Source: Cupidesulfovibrio sp000226255
GTDB taxonomy: Bacteria > Desulfobacterota > Desulfovibrionia > Desulfovibrionales > Desulfovibrionaceae
DNA: 64,000 nucleotides
Assembly (NCBI RefSeq): GCF_003402415.2
Contig: NZ_AP036014.1
Span: 744,001-808,000, forward strand
Direction: 5' to 3'
The translations under genes were made by a program, and so were the position numbers. Below the pieces are notes generated by a model. That model made no database searches. It was not told the origin of the DNA and worked only from the letters and a program-made list of their open reading frames with translations. Shown here one piece after another: positions 26,848 through 35,130 of the stretch (position 1 is the stretch's first letter; each line of letters starts with the position of its first letter).

Positions 26848-28512
26848 CTATGGGGTCACCAGCCCGCGTGCCCGCAAGTCGCGGTCCATGTATTCCACTA
26901 TCTTGCGGCGCGCCATGCCGCGCAAAAAGGGCCACGCGGCGGCCATGAACAGCCGCGCGGGCCAGCAGGTCTTGCGGCCCAGGCGGGCCACCATGGTGTT
27001 CAGGCGCGGCTGCATGGCCCTGCCGATGGCGGCAAGCTCGTCGGCGGGCAGCCTGGGCCAGGCGGGCAGGGGAATCTCGGCGCTCACGGAGGGCATCAGC
27101 GGGATGATGGGCACATGGTCCCTGGCCCCGCCGGTGGTCCGGGCCACCAGGTGGCCGCCCAGCGCGCCCTTGGCCGCATAGAGCGACCGGCTGGGCTCGA
27201 ACCGGCTGTTGGCGAGGGGCAGGGTGAAGTGCATGCGCAGGAACTGCTGTGCGTTGCGTCGGCCAAGCTGGTAGTCGTGCTCGCGAAAGGCCAGCGACAG
27301 GAAACCGGCGAAGGCCCCCAGCCCCGCCCCGGCAAGGGCGTCGTCGCCGTAGACGGTTCCGCGCGCGTTGCTGCCGGTTGGGGCCACGAGATACCGGGAA
27401 TAGATGGCCGAGTCGGCGGCAAGGGCCAGTTCCTCGGGCTTGAAGCGGCATTGCTGCTTCATGGCGGACAGCAGGGGGGCCACCACCTCCGTCACGTCGG
27501 GGCGCAGCTGGCACTGCCGTTGATAGACCTGCGCATCGAAGGGCGAGGGAAAGGGATCCACCAGCACCACGGCGGAATGGGCCGCTTCGCCCGTGCGCGG
27601 CAGGCGCGTGCAGATGTCGTCCGCCAGTGCGCGCCGGGCCAGCTCGAAGGGTTCGTTGTTGGCCATGCCCCCGTCCACCGCCGGAAAGCGCAGCGTGTCG
27701 CCGGTGGGCAGCTGGGTGGGGGCGCGCACCGGCGTACAGCGTCCGTCCTGGTCGAGGCCGGGCCACATGCGCGCTTCGTAGACCTCGCGCGAGGTGTACA
27801 GGAAGCGCGGCGCAAGCCCCACGGGAAAGGCGGAACTGGCCAGCGCCCACGTGACCAGGGTGTTCCACCCGGTGGGGCCGTGCGGGTCCACGTGGGTAAC
27901 GCCCGGCTTGTCCGGTGGGGCAAGCGAGAACTGGAACGTGCCGTGGTCGCCATGCTGGAACATGTCGTGCCCGGATTCCGGGCCGGACCCCTGCATGGCG
28001 ATGCGGTAGGGCACGCCGGGCAGGTTGGTGACGCACAGGATGACGCGCAGCGTCTCGGACAGCCATGGGGGCGGCGAGAAGCGCGGGTCCCACGGGGAGC
28101 CGAAGGCCTCGTCCGCGATGGCGTCCAGCCGGTGGGAATTGAGCAGCGAGGGAATGGCGTCGCCGGGGTCCTGCATGTCCGACAGGCCCAGGAAACCGCG
28201 CGAGGTGCCGTCGTCGTGCCGCAGGTCCAGGCTGTCCACCCACACCTGTCGCAGCAGGGACGGGGTGTGCCCGCCCGCGGTGCGCCTGCCCCGGATCACC
28301 GCCGCCGGAAACAGCCCGGCGGCCACGGCCCCGGCCGAGGTGCCGGACACGGCGTCGATGCGCACGTCGTGGTCGGGCACGGGGTCGCCGCGCGCCTTGG
28401 CCGCGTACCAGGCGTCCAGCGCCTCGATGATGAAGTCGATGACCCCGGCGGAATAGGGGCCGCCGGATACGGCCCCGGCCGACGTGAGCGCGATGTGGAA
28501 CGGCTCTGCCAT
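26848..28512 (-). CDS. Patatin-like phospholipase
   Basis: A 554-residue serine lipase-like protein. The oxyanion motif is GAVSGGPYSAG (about residues 13-23), the nucleophile is Ser59 in GTSAG, and the second catalytic residue is the Asp of DGGMANNEP in the middle of the protein. It has the Ser-Asp dyad of patatins. The C-terminal third is long and uncharacterised, ending in an Arg-rich segment. No signal peptide is seen, so a cytoplasmic or membrane-associated site is likely. The ATG at 28512 was chosen because the protein begins right before the conserved strand. The upstream open frame is non-protein-like. Confidence 0.85.
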   Translation of the reverse strand: MAEPFHIALTSAGAVSGGPYSAGVIDFIIEALDAWYAAKARGDPVPDHDVRIDAVSGTSAGAVAAGLFPAAVIRGRRTAGGHTPSLLRQVWVDSLDLRHDDGTSRGFLGLSDMQDPGDAIPSLLNSHRLDAIADEAFGSPWDPRFSPPPWLSETLRVILCVTNLPGVPYRIAMQGSGPESGHDMFQHGDHGTFQFSLAPPDKPGVTHVDPHGPTGWNTLVTWALASSAFPVGLAPRFLYTSREVYEARMWPGLDQDGRCTPVRAPTQLPTGDTLRFPAVDGGMANNEPFELARRALADDICTRLPRTGEAAHSAVVLVDPFPSPFDAQVYQRQCQLRPDVTEVVAPLLSAMKQQCRFKPEELALAADSAIYSRYLVAPTGSNARGTVYGDDALAGAGLGAFAGFLSLAFREHDYQLGRRNAQQFLRMHFTLPLANSRFEPSRSLYAAKGALGGHLVARTTGGARDHVPIIPLMPSVSAEIPLPAWPRLPADELAAIGRAMQPRLNTMVARLGRKTCWPARLFMAAAWPFLRGMARRKIVEYMDRDLRARGLVTP

Positions 28513-28882
28513 GGGTGCCCCCGGTGGATCGGAGGTTGCGGACGGCCGGTTGACCGCCCCGATGCGGTGCGGCGGGCATGGCCCGTCACCTGCTGCGAAC
28601 GGCGACGGAGGGAGATGGCGTGGCGGAAGGTGGCGGCGCGGCGGGGGGGGGGAGAGGGCGGTGGCGGCGCGGAGGGGGTGTGGAAGGAGATGCAGGGATG
28701 TTCGCACATGCCGCCCCCCGTGGGAAGGAAATTGTGCGCGGCGCGGCATGGTCGCAAAGGGAAACTAGCCCGGTTGCCGCACGCGCCGGAAAGGTGCTAT
28801 GTTGTCGTATGGTTCCGGGCCTCGTCCGGGATTGCCCCTTTGGCCGTGCCACCCCGTTTCGCGACACCACCAGGAGGTTTCC
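28513..28882. other. 370-base divergent region with G-run
   Basis: This region separates the patatin and lipoprotein genes. It contains a G-rich stretch at about 28635-28685, including an uninterrupted G9 run and several GGG tracts that could form a G-quadruplex. The candidate lipoprotein promoter is at 28774-28803. Confidence 0.5.
28774..28803 (+). promoter_or_regulatory. Candidate promoter of the lipoprotein gene
   Basis: TTGCCG (28774-28779) and TATGTT (28798-28803) are separated by 18 bases, with TGC before the -10 box. The gene starts 80 bases downstream. The -10 region matches that proposed for gapN. Confidence 0.4.
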
Positions 28883-29605
28883 ATGCCCGCATTGCCCCCG
28901 CGTTCCGTCCGTAGCGTGGCCCGGCCCCGCCCGGCGCTGCTGTTGCTGGTTCTGTTGCTTGCGTTGTTGCTGGCGGGGTGCGCGTGCAGGCAGCCCCCCG
29001 CGCAGGGGGATGCCAAGGCGGCCGCGCCAGCGGCGGAAAGCGCGCCGCTCCTGCTGGAACACCCCACCACCGGGGGCATGCTCTACGCGCGTGAGCCGGA
29101 ACTGCTGCGGCGGTACACGAAATTCCAGATGGAGCATGTGGTGCTGCGCGAGGAGCATCCCGAAACCTTCCGGGGCGCGTCCCTGGACGAGAAGGCCAAC
29201 ATGGTCTTCATGACCCGCGACATCTTCGTGGATGGGCTGCGGCGCGGCGGGTGGGAGGTGACCGACCAGCCCGGCCCCGGCGTGGCCCGGCTGCGGCTGA
29301 TGATCTTCGGCATGCAGCCCACCGAGGTGGCCCCCAGCAACGGGACCTACGACACGCCATTCGGACGCATCGACCTGACCCGGCTGGACGACGCGGGCAA
29401 GGCGGCGCTGATGGGCAACATCACCCTGGGCGGCGAACTGACCGATTCCGAGACCGGGTCGCGGCTGCTGAGCTTCGTGGAGCGGTGTTCCGTCACCGGG
29501 CTTGATCCCTTGCGGGCCTTTGGCCGGTGGGACGCCGCGCGCAGCGGCGTGGAGGCCAGCGCGGCAACGTTGGTGCGCGGTTGGAACCGCCTGCACGGAA
29601 AGTAG
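28883..29605 (+). CDS. Lipoprotein of unknown function
   Basis: A 240-residue protein with a basic N terminus, a long Leu-rich hydrophobic segment and the lipobox LAGC with lipidated Cys33. The mature part starts with an Ala/Pro-rich linker and then a compact domain (residues about 55-225) that resembles DUF3313-type lipoproteins in layout, an assignment I cannot confirm. CAGGAGG lies 6-7 bases before the ATG. It stands alone, convergent with the receiver-kinase gene of the signalling run. Confidence 0.72.
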   Translation: MPALPPRSVRSVARPRPALLLLVLLLALLLAGCACRQPPAQGDAKAAAPAAESAPLLLEHPTTGGMLYAREPELLRRYTKFQMEHVVLREEHPETFRGASLDEKANMVFMTRDIFVDGLRRGGWEVTDQPGPGVARLRLMIFGMQPTEVAPSNGTYDTPFGRIDLTRLDDAGKAALMGNITLGGELTDSETGSRLLSFVERCSVTGLDPLRAFGRWDAARSGVEASAATLVRGWNRLHGK

Positions 29606-29710
29606 CCCCCTTCGATTGCGAGCGGAAACGTCACCAGTCACGCGGCATTGCCTCGTGGCTGGTTCTTTTCGGGGGGGCACTGCGGAGGCGTGGTGGGTCG
29701 GCGTGCCAGC

Positions 29711-30886
29711 CTACCCCTGGCAGGTGGGCGGGGCCGCTTCGGCAGGGGTTTCCGGCAGGGGCAGGCGCAGGGTGACCGTGGTGTCGCCGGGGCGGCTGTC
29801 CACGTCGATGAACCCGCCAAGGGCGGTGACAACGCCCACGGCCACGGACAGGCCAAGGCCCATGCCGCGCCCCACCGGCCGGGTGGAGAAGAAGGGCTCG
29901 AACACGTGGGGCAGCACCTCTGGGGCGATGCCGTGCCCGGTGTCGTGGAAGGCGATGCACAGTTCGCCGCCGGGAACGGGGGCGGCTGCGTCGCCGGGCG
30001 GGGGCAGATCCACCCGCACGGTGACGGCAAGCTCGCGCTGCGTCGCCGGGGGCTGGGCGTATTCCACCGCGTCCAGCGCGTTTTCCGCCACGTGCACGAA
30101 CACCTGGCGCAGTTCCACGGGCGGGGCCACCAGCAGGGGCAGGTCCGGCGGCGCGTCCAGCCGCACCGTCACGCCAAGGTCGGCGGCCCGGTCGCTCAGC
30201 AGGCGCAGGGCCTCGCCCAGCAGATCGGCCGCGCGCACCGGGCCGGGGCGCGGGTCCAACCCCTTGCCGAAGAACAGCAGCTTGCGGGTTATCTCGCGCA
30301 CGCGGCGGCTCTGGGCCTTGATCCGGATCACCGAGCGGCGCATTTCCGCCGCGTGCGGGCTGGATGCAAGGTCCGGCTCGTCCAGCAGGTCCTCGATCCA
30401 GCCCGCAGCGTTGGTCATGATGTTCACGGGGTTGTTGATCTCGTGCGCCACGCCCTCGGCCAGCCGCCCGATGGAGGCCAGCTTGCCCGCCTCGATCATG
30501 CGGGCGTTTTCTTCCTGGCGCAGCTTGCGCTCGTGGGCGGCGCGCAGCTCGCGCACCAGATCGTCGATGTCGGCGGGTTTCAGCAGGTAGTTGAAGGCCC
30601 CGTGCCGCATGCCCTCGACCGCGCTGCGCACGTCGGACGAGCCGGTGAGCATCAGCGCCTCGACCAGCGGCAGGCGCGCCTTCATGCGGCGCAGAAGGTC
30701 GATGCCGCTGGCCCCGGGCAGGCACACGTCCAGCACGGCCACGTCGAACTCCTCGCCCGCGTCCAGAAGCGCGAGCGCGGATTCGGCGTCGTAGGCCGTG
30801 CGCACGGCAATGCCCCGCGCGCGCAGCCGTTCGGCCAGCAGCTCGGCGAATGCCGTCTCGTCGTCAACGAGCAGGGCGCGCATCAT
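29711..30886 (-). CDS. Hybrid: receiver domain fused to histidine kinase
   Basis: The 391-residue cytoplasmic protein has an N-terminal receiver (residues 1-120: VDDE acidic pair, phospho-acceptor Asp in VAVLDVCLPG, Thr in MLTGSSD, Lys in YLLKPAD). A HisKA dimerisation domain (IGRLAEGVAHEINNPVNIM, His in HEINNP) and a HATPase with N, G1 and G2 boxes (VAENALDAVEYA, DTGHGIAPE, GMGLGLSV) follow. It has no membrane segment, so input comes through phosphorylation of its receiver. It is the last gene of the ten-gene signalling run. Two ATG codons lie in tandem at the start. Confidence 0.88.
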   Translation of the reverse strand: MMRALLVDDETAFAELLAERLRARGIAVRTAYDAESALALLDAGEEFDVAVLDVCLPGASGIDLLRRMKARLPLVEALMLTGSSDVRSAVEGMRHGAFNYLLKPADIDDLVRELRAAHERKLRQEENARMIEAGKLASIGRLAEGVAHEINNPVNIMTNAAGWIEDLLDEPDLASSPHAAEMRRSVIRIKAQSRRVREITRKLLFFGKGLDPRPGPVRAADLLGEALRLLSDRAADLGVTVRLDAPPDLPLLVAPPVELRQVFVHVAENALDAVEYAQPPATQRELAVTVRVDLPPPGDAAAPVPGGELCIAFHDTGHGIAPEVLPHVFEPFFSTRPVGRGMGLGLSVAVGVVTALGGFIDVDSRPGDTTVTLRLPLPETPAEAAPPTCQG

Positions 30887-30915
30887 GCCACCCGCGGGCG
30901 GGCAAGCCCGCGCCG

Positions 30916-31371
30916 CTACTCCTTGTCTTCGTCAAGGATCTTGCGGGCGTTGTCGAAGTCGCCCGCCTGCGCGAAGGTGGCGGCCACCATGGCGTCCTCG
31001 ACCCTCTCGCGGAAGGCGCGGCGGATGTCGCGCACCAGGATGTCGATGTCCACGGGCTTCTTGTGGTATTCGAAGGCCCCCAGGCGGCGGGCTTCTTCCT
31101 CGTCCTTTTCGGTGCCGTGGCCGGTCAGCACGATGACCTGTACCTGCGGGTAGGCCTTCTTGACGCGGCGCAGCACTTCCATGCCGTCGATGCCGGGCAT
31201 GCGCAGGTCGAGGACCATGACGTCGGGCACTTCGCCGGAGGACACCATCTGCAGGGCTTCTTCACCGTTCAGGGCAACGGTGGCCCCGGCGTCGCGCATG
31301 GACATGCGCTCGGCCAGCGTGCGGACGAAATTTTCCTCGTCGTCCACCAGCAATACCTTGATACCCTTCAT
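30916..31371 (-). CDS. Single-domain response regulator
   Basis: A 151-residue receiver protein without DNA-binding output. The acidic pair is in LLVDDEENF, the phospho-acceptor Asp is in VMVLDLRMPG, the Thr is in VLTGHGTEKD, and the Lys is in YHKKPVD. The last 25 residues form a charged helical tail. AAGGAGAG precedes the ATG. It closely resembles the receiver protein at 32664-33053, suggesting duplication within this run. It probably relays phosphate between the kinases encoded on each side. Confidence 0.88.
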   Translation of the reverse strand: MKGIKVLLVDDEENFVRTLAERMSMRDAGATVALNGEEALQMVSSGEVPDVMVLDLRMPGIDGMEVLRRVKKAYPQVQVIVLTGHGTEKDEEEARRLGAFEYHKKPVDIDILVRDIRRAFRERVEDAMVAATFAQAGDFDNARKILDEDKE

Positions 31372-31464
31372 GACTGCTCTCCTTCGGGTTCGGGTGAAAC
31401 TCGGTCCGCAAACCCGCGCGGCGGTGGCGAAGCCGCCGCGCGGTGCATCTTAACTGTTCATGCG

Positions 31465-31755
31465 CTAAATGGGCGCCACGCCGTAGCACACGGCCACGTC
31501 GCCAAGGCCCACGTTGTCCAGGAAACTGTTGTGAATGACCCGGCGCGCGGGGCGCGCGCATCCCATCATTTCCAGGGCCGCGTCGTGGCAGTCGGCCTCG
31601 GCGAAGGCCACGGCCGCGAAGACATCTTCAAGCCGCCCGGCGCATGCGGGGGTGGCGGTGACGCCCGCCATGCGCATGGCCTCGCCGTGTTCCGCCGCAT
31701 CGGCGAAGGCCACGGCTGCGAAGCAGCGTTCCAGCGTTTCACGAAGTGTTGCCAT
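31465..31755 (-). CDS. Small protein with duplicated FAAVAFA motif, unknown function
   Basis: A 96-residue protein with two copies of a roughly 23-residue unit: residues 9-31 (CFAAVAFADAAEHGEAMRM core) and 43-65 (VFAAVAFAEADCHDAALEM core). A C-terminal tail contains Cys and a GLGDVAVCYGV segment. Each unit looks like one amphipathic helix, so a helical hairpin or dimer is likely. Cys residues at 11, 38, 56, 66 and 90 could bind a metal or respond to redox. GGAGG lies 8 bases before the ATG. It is embedded between regulators in the signalling run. I do not recognise a family. Confidence 0.7.
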   Translation of the reverse strand: MATLRETLERCFAAVAFADAAEHGEAMRMAGVTATPACAGRLEDVFAAVAFAEADCHDAALEMMGCARPARRVIHNSFLDNVGLGDVAVCYGVAPI

Positions 31756-31807
31756 ACGTTCCTCCGTTGTGCCGTGGCGGCAGGATGTTGCCGCAGCGTG
31801 AGACAAA

Positions 31808-31846
31808 TGTTTCAGGAGAGCAGTTGGCTATATCGTAGCTGAAACC
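31808..31846. promoter_or_regulatory. TGTTTCAG/CTGAAAC inverted repeat
   Basis: GTTTCAG and CTGAAAC face each other across 23 bases in the 124-base gap upstream of the small repeat-protein gene. The half site TGTTTCA also occurs three times in front of the TauE gene (38362-38387). It could be a shared operator or a chance repeat. Confidence 0.3.
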
Positions 31847-31879
31847 GTTGCAACGCGAAAGCGGAAAATATCGTCTGCA

Positions 31880-32614
31880 TCATGCGGTGCAGTTGGGGCA
31901 GGGCAGAAAGAAGCGCAGTTGCGCCCCTTCCGTCTGCCGCACATCCGCCCCGCACGCCCGCATGCAACGCGCTATGTCGGCGCTGGACGTGGAAAGCTCC
32001 GTCGTTCCGGAGCCGGACAGCGCCCCGGGCGGGGTGAAATCCAGTTCCACGCCCGGCGTGCCGTCACGCATGGCCGTGCGCAGCACCAGCATGCCGCCGG
32101 TGGCGGGCCTGCCCTGCGGCGCGGCGCCATCCGCCAGCCCCTCGCCCAGGCAGCAGCGCACGGCCCGCAGCAGTCTGGCGCGCAGGGCAAGGCCGGGTGC
32201 GCTCACGCGCACGGCCGGGCCATCCCCTTGCGAAAGTTGCACCCCGCGCATGGCGCAGCCGCGCCGGGCCAGGGCCACGAATTCCTCAAGCACTGTGGAA
32301 AGCTCGCGGGCGGATTCGCCGTCCTCTTCCCAGGCGTGGGCCAGCCGGTTCAGGTTCCACGCAAGGTCGCCCCCGCGCGCCACCTGTTCCTGGATCAGCG
32401 AAAGCATGGTGCACAGCCGGTCGCGGTGGGGCAGCCCTTCGCCGCACAGGGACACGAGATCCTGCATCAGCCCGGCCGATTCGCGGATCACCGCCAGGGC
32501 GTTCTGCAGTTCGTGGGTGGCCGAGGCGGCAAGGCAGCCCACGCATTCGTGGGCCGCGTCGCTTCCGTCCATGTGGGCCGGGGCGTCCATGCGGGGGGTG
32601 TCGTCGTGTGCCAT
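31880..32614 (-). CDS. Histidine-kinase-like protein with degenerate ATPase part
   Basis: A 244-residue protein. Residues about 20-55 contain a HisKA-like H-box, ASATHELQNALAVIRESAG, preceded by a Cys pair (ECVGCLA). A helical segment follows. Where the HATPase domain should be, no N-box with Asn and no DxGxG or GxG boxes are visible, so ATP binding is doubtful. The C terminus has two more Cys (CPCPNC-like ending PCPNCTA). It may be a phosphotransfer or scaffold protein derived from a kinase. AGGAAAC precedes the ATG. Neighbours are response regulators. Confidence 0.65.
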   Translation of the reverse strand: MAHDDTPRMDAPAHMDGSDAAHECVGCLAASATHELQNALAVIRESAGLMQDLVSLCGEGLPHRDRLCTMLSLIQEQVARGGDLAWNLNRLAHAWEEDGESARELSTVLEEFVALARRGCAMRGVQLSQGDGPAVRVSAPGLALRARLLRAVRCCLGEGLADGAAPQGRPATGGMLVLRTAMRDGTPGVELDFTPPGALSGSGTTELSTSSADIARCMRACGADVRQTEGAQLRFFLPCPNCTA

Positions 32615-32663
32615 GCCGTGTTTCCTGTGCGGTGCGTTGTGCCGGGATGCGCTCGTGCAGGGG

Positions 32664-33053
32664 CTAACTGTTGCCCTGGGCGGCGTGGGCCAGCCTGCCC
32701 GCCTCGTGCAGCTTTTCCAGCAGGTCTTCCAGCCGCAGCGGCTTCATCAGGTAGTCGAACGCGCCCAGCTTCATGCCTTCGATGCCGTCGCGCGCGCTGC
32801 CGTGCCCGGTGAGCAGGATGACCTGCACGGTGGGGTGCCCGGCCTTGATGCGGCGCAGGGCCTCGGTGCCCTTGATGCCGGGCATCATCAGGTCCAGCAC
32901 CACCACGTGGGGCGGGTCCGCCTCCACGGCGCGCAGGGCCTGCTCGCCGTCGGTGGCGATGCGCGTGACCATGCCGCGCAGCGAAAGCCGCTCGGCCAGG
33001 GTTGTGACGAACTCTTCCTCGTCGTCCACGAGCAGAACCTTCAGTTCCTGCAT
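32664..33053 (-). CDS. Single-domain response regulator
   Basis: A 129-residue receiver with the acidic pair in LLVDDEEEF, phospho-acceptor Asp in VVVLDLMMPG, Thr in LLTGHGSARD and Lys in YLMKPLR. It has no output domain. The ATG is 2 bases after the kinase stop codon at 33055, with GGGGAG just upstream, so it is translated together with the kinase and is its likely partner. Confidence 0.88.
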   Translation of the reverse strand: MQELKVLLVDDEEEFVTTLAERLSLRGMVTRIATDGEQALRAVEADPPHVVVLDLMMPGIKGTEALRRIKAGHPTVQVILLTGHGSARDGIEGMKLGAFDYLMKPLRLEDLLEKLHEAGRLAHAAQGNS

Positions 33054-33054
33054 G

Positions 33055-34785
33055 CTAGCTCCCCAGGGTGGCCGTTGGCGCGGCTTTCACGGGCAGGAAC
33101 ACGGTCACGGTGGTGCCCGCGCCCTCCTTGCTCTGCACCGCGATGTCGCCGCCAAGGCGCCTGATGATGCCGTAGGTTATGAACATGCCAAGGCCGGTGC
33201 CCGAAGTCTTCTTGGTGGTGAAGAACGGTTCGAAGATGTGGCGAAGCACCTCGTCGGACATGCCCTTGCCGTTGTCCTTGATGGAGACGCCCACCGTGTC
33301 CGGGTCGCGCAGCCAGGTGGCCAGCGTCACGGAACCACCGTCCGGCACGGCGGCGAAGGCGTTGTTCAGGATGTTCAGGAATACCTGCTGCAACTGGCCC
33401 CGGTCCGAGGCGATGCGCGGCATGGCCTGGTCGAGGCTGGCCGAGGTGGTGATGGACCGGTGCAGGGCCTCCTGTTCCAGGAAGCTCATGGTTTCCTTGA
33501 GCACGTCGTTGACGTCCAACTGCTCTATGTTCACGTCCATGCGGCGCGAAAAGCCCAGCAGCCGGTGGGTGATGGAACGGCAGCGCTCCACCGAGCGCAG
33601 GATGGCGTCCACCAGAGCGCGGAAGCGGTCGCGCTCCGGAAAGTCCCTGGCCAGTTCCATGAGGTCTGAGGCCAGGCCAGCCTTCTCGTTGATGATGGCC
33701 AGCGGGTTGTTGATCTCGTGGGCAACCCCGGCGGCCAGCCGCCCGATGGAGGACAGCTTCTGGGTGTGCTCCATCTGCACGAAGGCCGCGATGCGCCGTT
33801 CGTCGCTGGCGCGCATGCGCCGCACCAGGAGGTCGGTGAGGCCGAAGGCCACGGACAGGATCAGCGCCACGCTGGTGACGAAAAGCAGGATCAGGTCGCT
33901 GCGCAGCGTGGTCCAGGGCTTGAAAATCTCGGCGCGGGGCTTCACCGCCATCAGCACGAAATCGGCGTGCTGGAAGTAGGTGTAGGTGATGAACACGTCG
34001 CGCCCGGCCGGGTCGGTGGTTTCCAGGGTGGCCGTTTCATAGGTCATGGGCGGCATGGGCATGGGCAGTTCGTCCAGCACCTTGCCGTAGAAGCGCGAAG
34101 GGGTCTGGAGCACCCCGGCGGTGTTCACGATGAAGGCGTCGCTTTCCGGCTCCAGCCCCATGGAGGCGATGAGCCGGTCGAACTGCCCGGTGTCGATGGT
34201 GGCGCGCAGCACCCACGAGTGGCCGTCGTCGGTCATGCGCTGCACGGCGATGACGATGTGCGGAAAGCGCCGGAAGCCCATGAACACGTCGCTGACGTAC
34301 ACGCCCTTGACCCGGGTCTGCTGGTACCAGTCCGCCGTGGAGTAGTCCTTGCCCTTGAGGTTGTACGGGCCCACGTAGCTGGCGTGCACGCCCTTCTCGT
34401 CGATGAGGCCAAGATCGATGAAGCCGGGAAATTCGCCCTTCACCGCGCGGAAGATGCGGTTCAGGTTGCGTTCGTCGGAAAGCTCGGCCGGGCTGTACAC
34501 CTGCGAGATGAGGCTGACCGTGGAGGCGCGCTCCGCCAGGAACAGCTCGAAGGAATGGCGGGTCTTGTTCACCAGCCCGCGCACGGGGGTGACGATTTCG
34601 CGTGTCAGGGTGGCGCGGTACTGGTGGTAGTTGATGGCCGACAGGATGACCAGCGGCACCACGGCGGCCGTGGTCAGCAGCAGGGTGATCTTGCGGCGCA
34701 GGGCGCGGTAGCGTTCCGGCGCGATTTCTTCCGGCACGTCCAGCATGGTCCGGAACAGGCTGCGGAAGTGCTCGAAGCGGCTCAC
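33055..34785 (-). CDS. Membrane sensor histidine kinase with dCache-like sensor
   Basis: A 576-residue inner-membrane kinase. There are two membrane segments (about residues 33-52 and 300-325) with a 245-residue extracytoplasmic domain between them that resembles Cache sensors (YSTADWYQQTRVKGVYVSDV, then FMGFRRFPHIVIAV). After it come HisKA (IGRLAAGVAHEINNPLAII) and HATPase boxes (FLNILNNAFAAV, DNGKGMSDE, GTGLGMF). The GTG start overlaps the stop of the preceding small gene by 4 bases (GTGA) and has AGGAGC upstream. It is the only membrane sensor of the run and probably the entry point of the signal. Confidence 0.9.
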   Translation of the reverse strand: MSRFEHFRSLFRTMLDVPEEIAPERYRALRRKITLLLTTAAVVPLVILSAINYHQYRATLTREIVTPVRGLVNKTRHSFELFLAERASTVSLISQVYSPAELSDERNLNRIFRAVKGEFPGFIDLGLIDEKGVHASYVGPYNLKGKDYSTADWYQQTRVKGVYVSDVFMGFRRFPHIVIAVQRMTDDGHSWVLRATIDTGQFDRLIASMGLEPESDAFIVNTAGVLQTPSRFYGKVLDELPMPMPPMTYETATLETTDPAGRDVFITYTYFQHADFVLMAVKPRAEIFKPWTTLRSDLILLFVTSVALILSVAFGLTDLLVRRMRASDERRIAAFVQMEHTQKLSSIGRLAAGVAHEINNPLAIINEKAGLASDLMELARDFPERDRFRALVDAILRSVERCRSITHRLLGFSRRMDVNIEQLDVNDVLKETMSFLEQEALHRSITTSASLDQAMPRIASDRGQLQQVFLNILNNAFAAVPDGGSVTLATWLRDPDTVGVSIKDNGKGMSDEVLRHIFEPFFTTKKTSGTGLGMFITYGIIRRLGGDIAVQSKEGAGTTVTVFLPVKAAPTATLGS

Positions 34786-35129
34786 AGCTCGCTCCTGTGG
34801 AACAGGATGTCGCCGGGGCGCAGCACGTCGGCCCGGAACCGGGCGATGGCCTCGTCCGCCGGACCCATGACGTTGTCGATGACCTCGATGCGCTTCCAGC
34901 GCAGGTACTGCCAGAATTCGTCGTCGATGCCGTTGCAGATCACCGCGCGTACCTTTTCTTCCAGCGCGATGCGGCACAGCTCTTCGGACGAGGCGTGGGC
35001 CAGCAGCACGCTGGAACGGGAAAGCTCCGCGCCGTCGGCGTCCAGGTGCACCAGCAGGGCTTCTCCCGCCAGGTCGAAGCGGGGCGCGATCTCGTCGCGG
35101 TACAGGGGTATGAGCAGGGTGGCGGGCAT
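34782..35129 (-). CDS. NifX/NifB-C-terminal-like small protein
   Basis: A 115-residue protein of the dinitrogenase iron-molybdenum cofactor biosynthesis (NifX/NafY/NifB-C) fold. It starts with IPLYRDEIAPRFDLAGEALL, the family's N-terminal strand with APRFD, and continues through CRIALEEKVRAVICNGI. Such proteins bind iron-sulfur or molybdenum-containing clusters. It is coupled 4 bases into the sensor kinase and directly follows the sigma-54-type gene, so here it may feed cluster or metal status to the regulators. That role is inferred. Confidence 0.75.
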   Translation of the reverse strand: MPATLLIPLYRDEIAPRFDLAGEALLVHLDADGAELSRSSVLLAHASSEELCRIALEEKVRAVICNGIDDEFWQYLRWKRIEVIDNVMGPADEAIARFRADVLRPGDILFHRSEL

Positions 35130-35130
35130 A

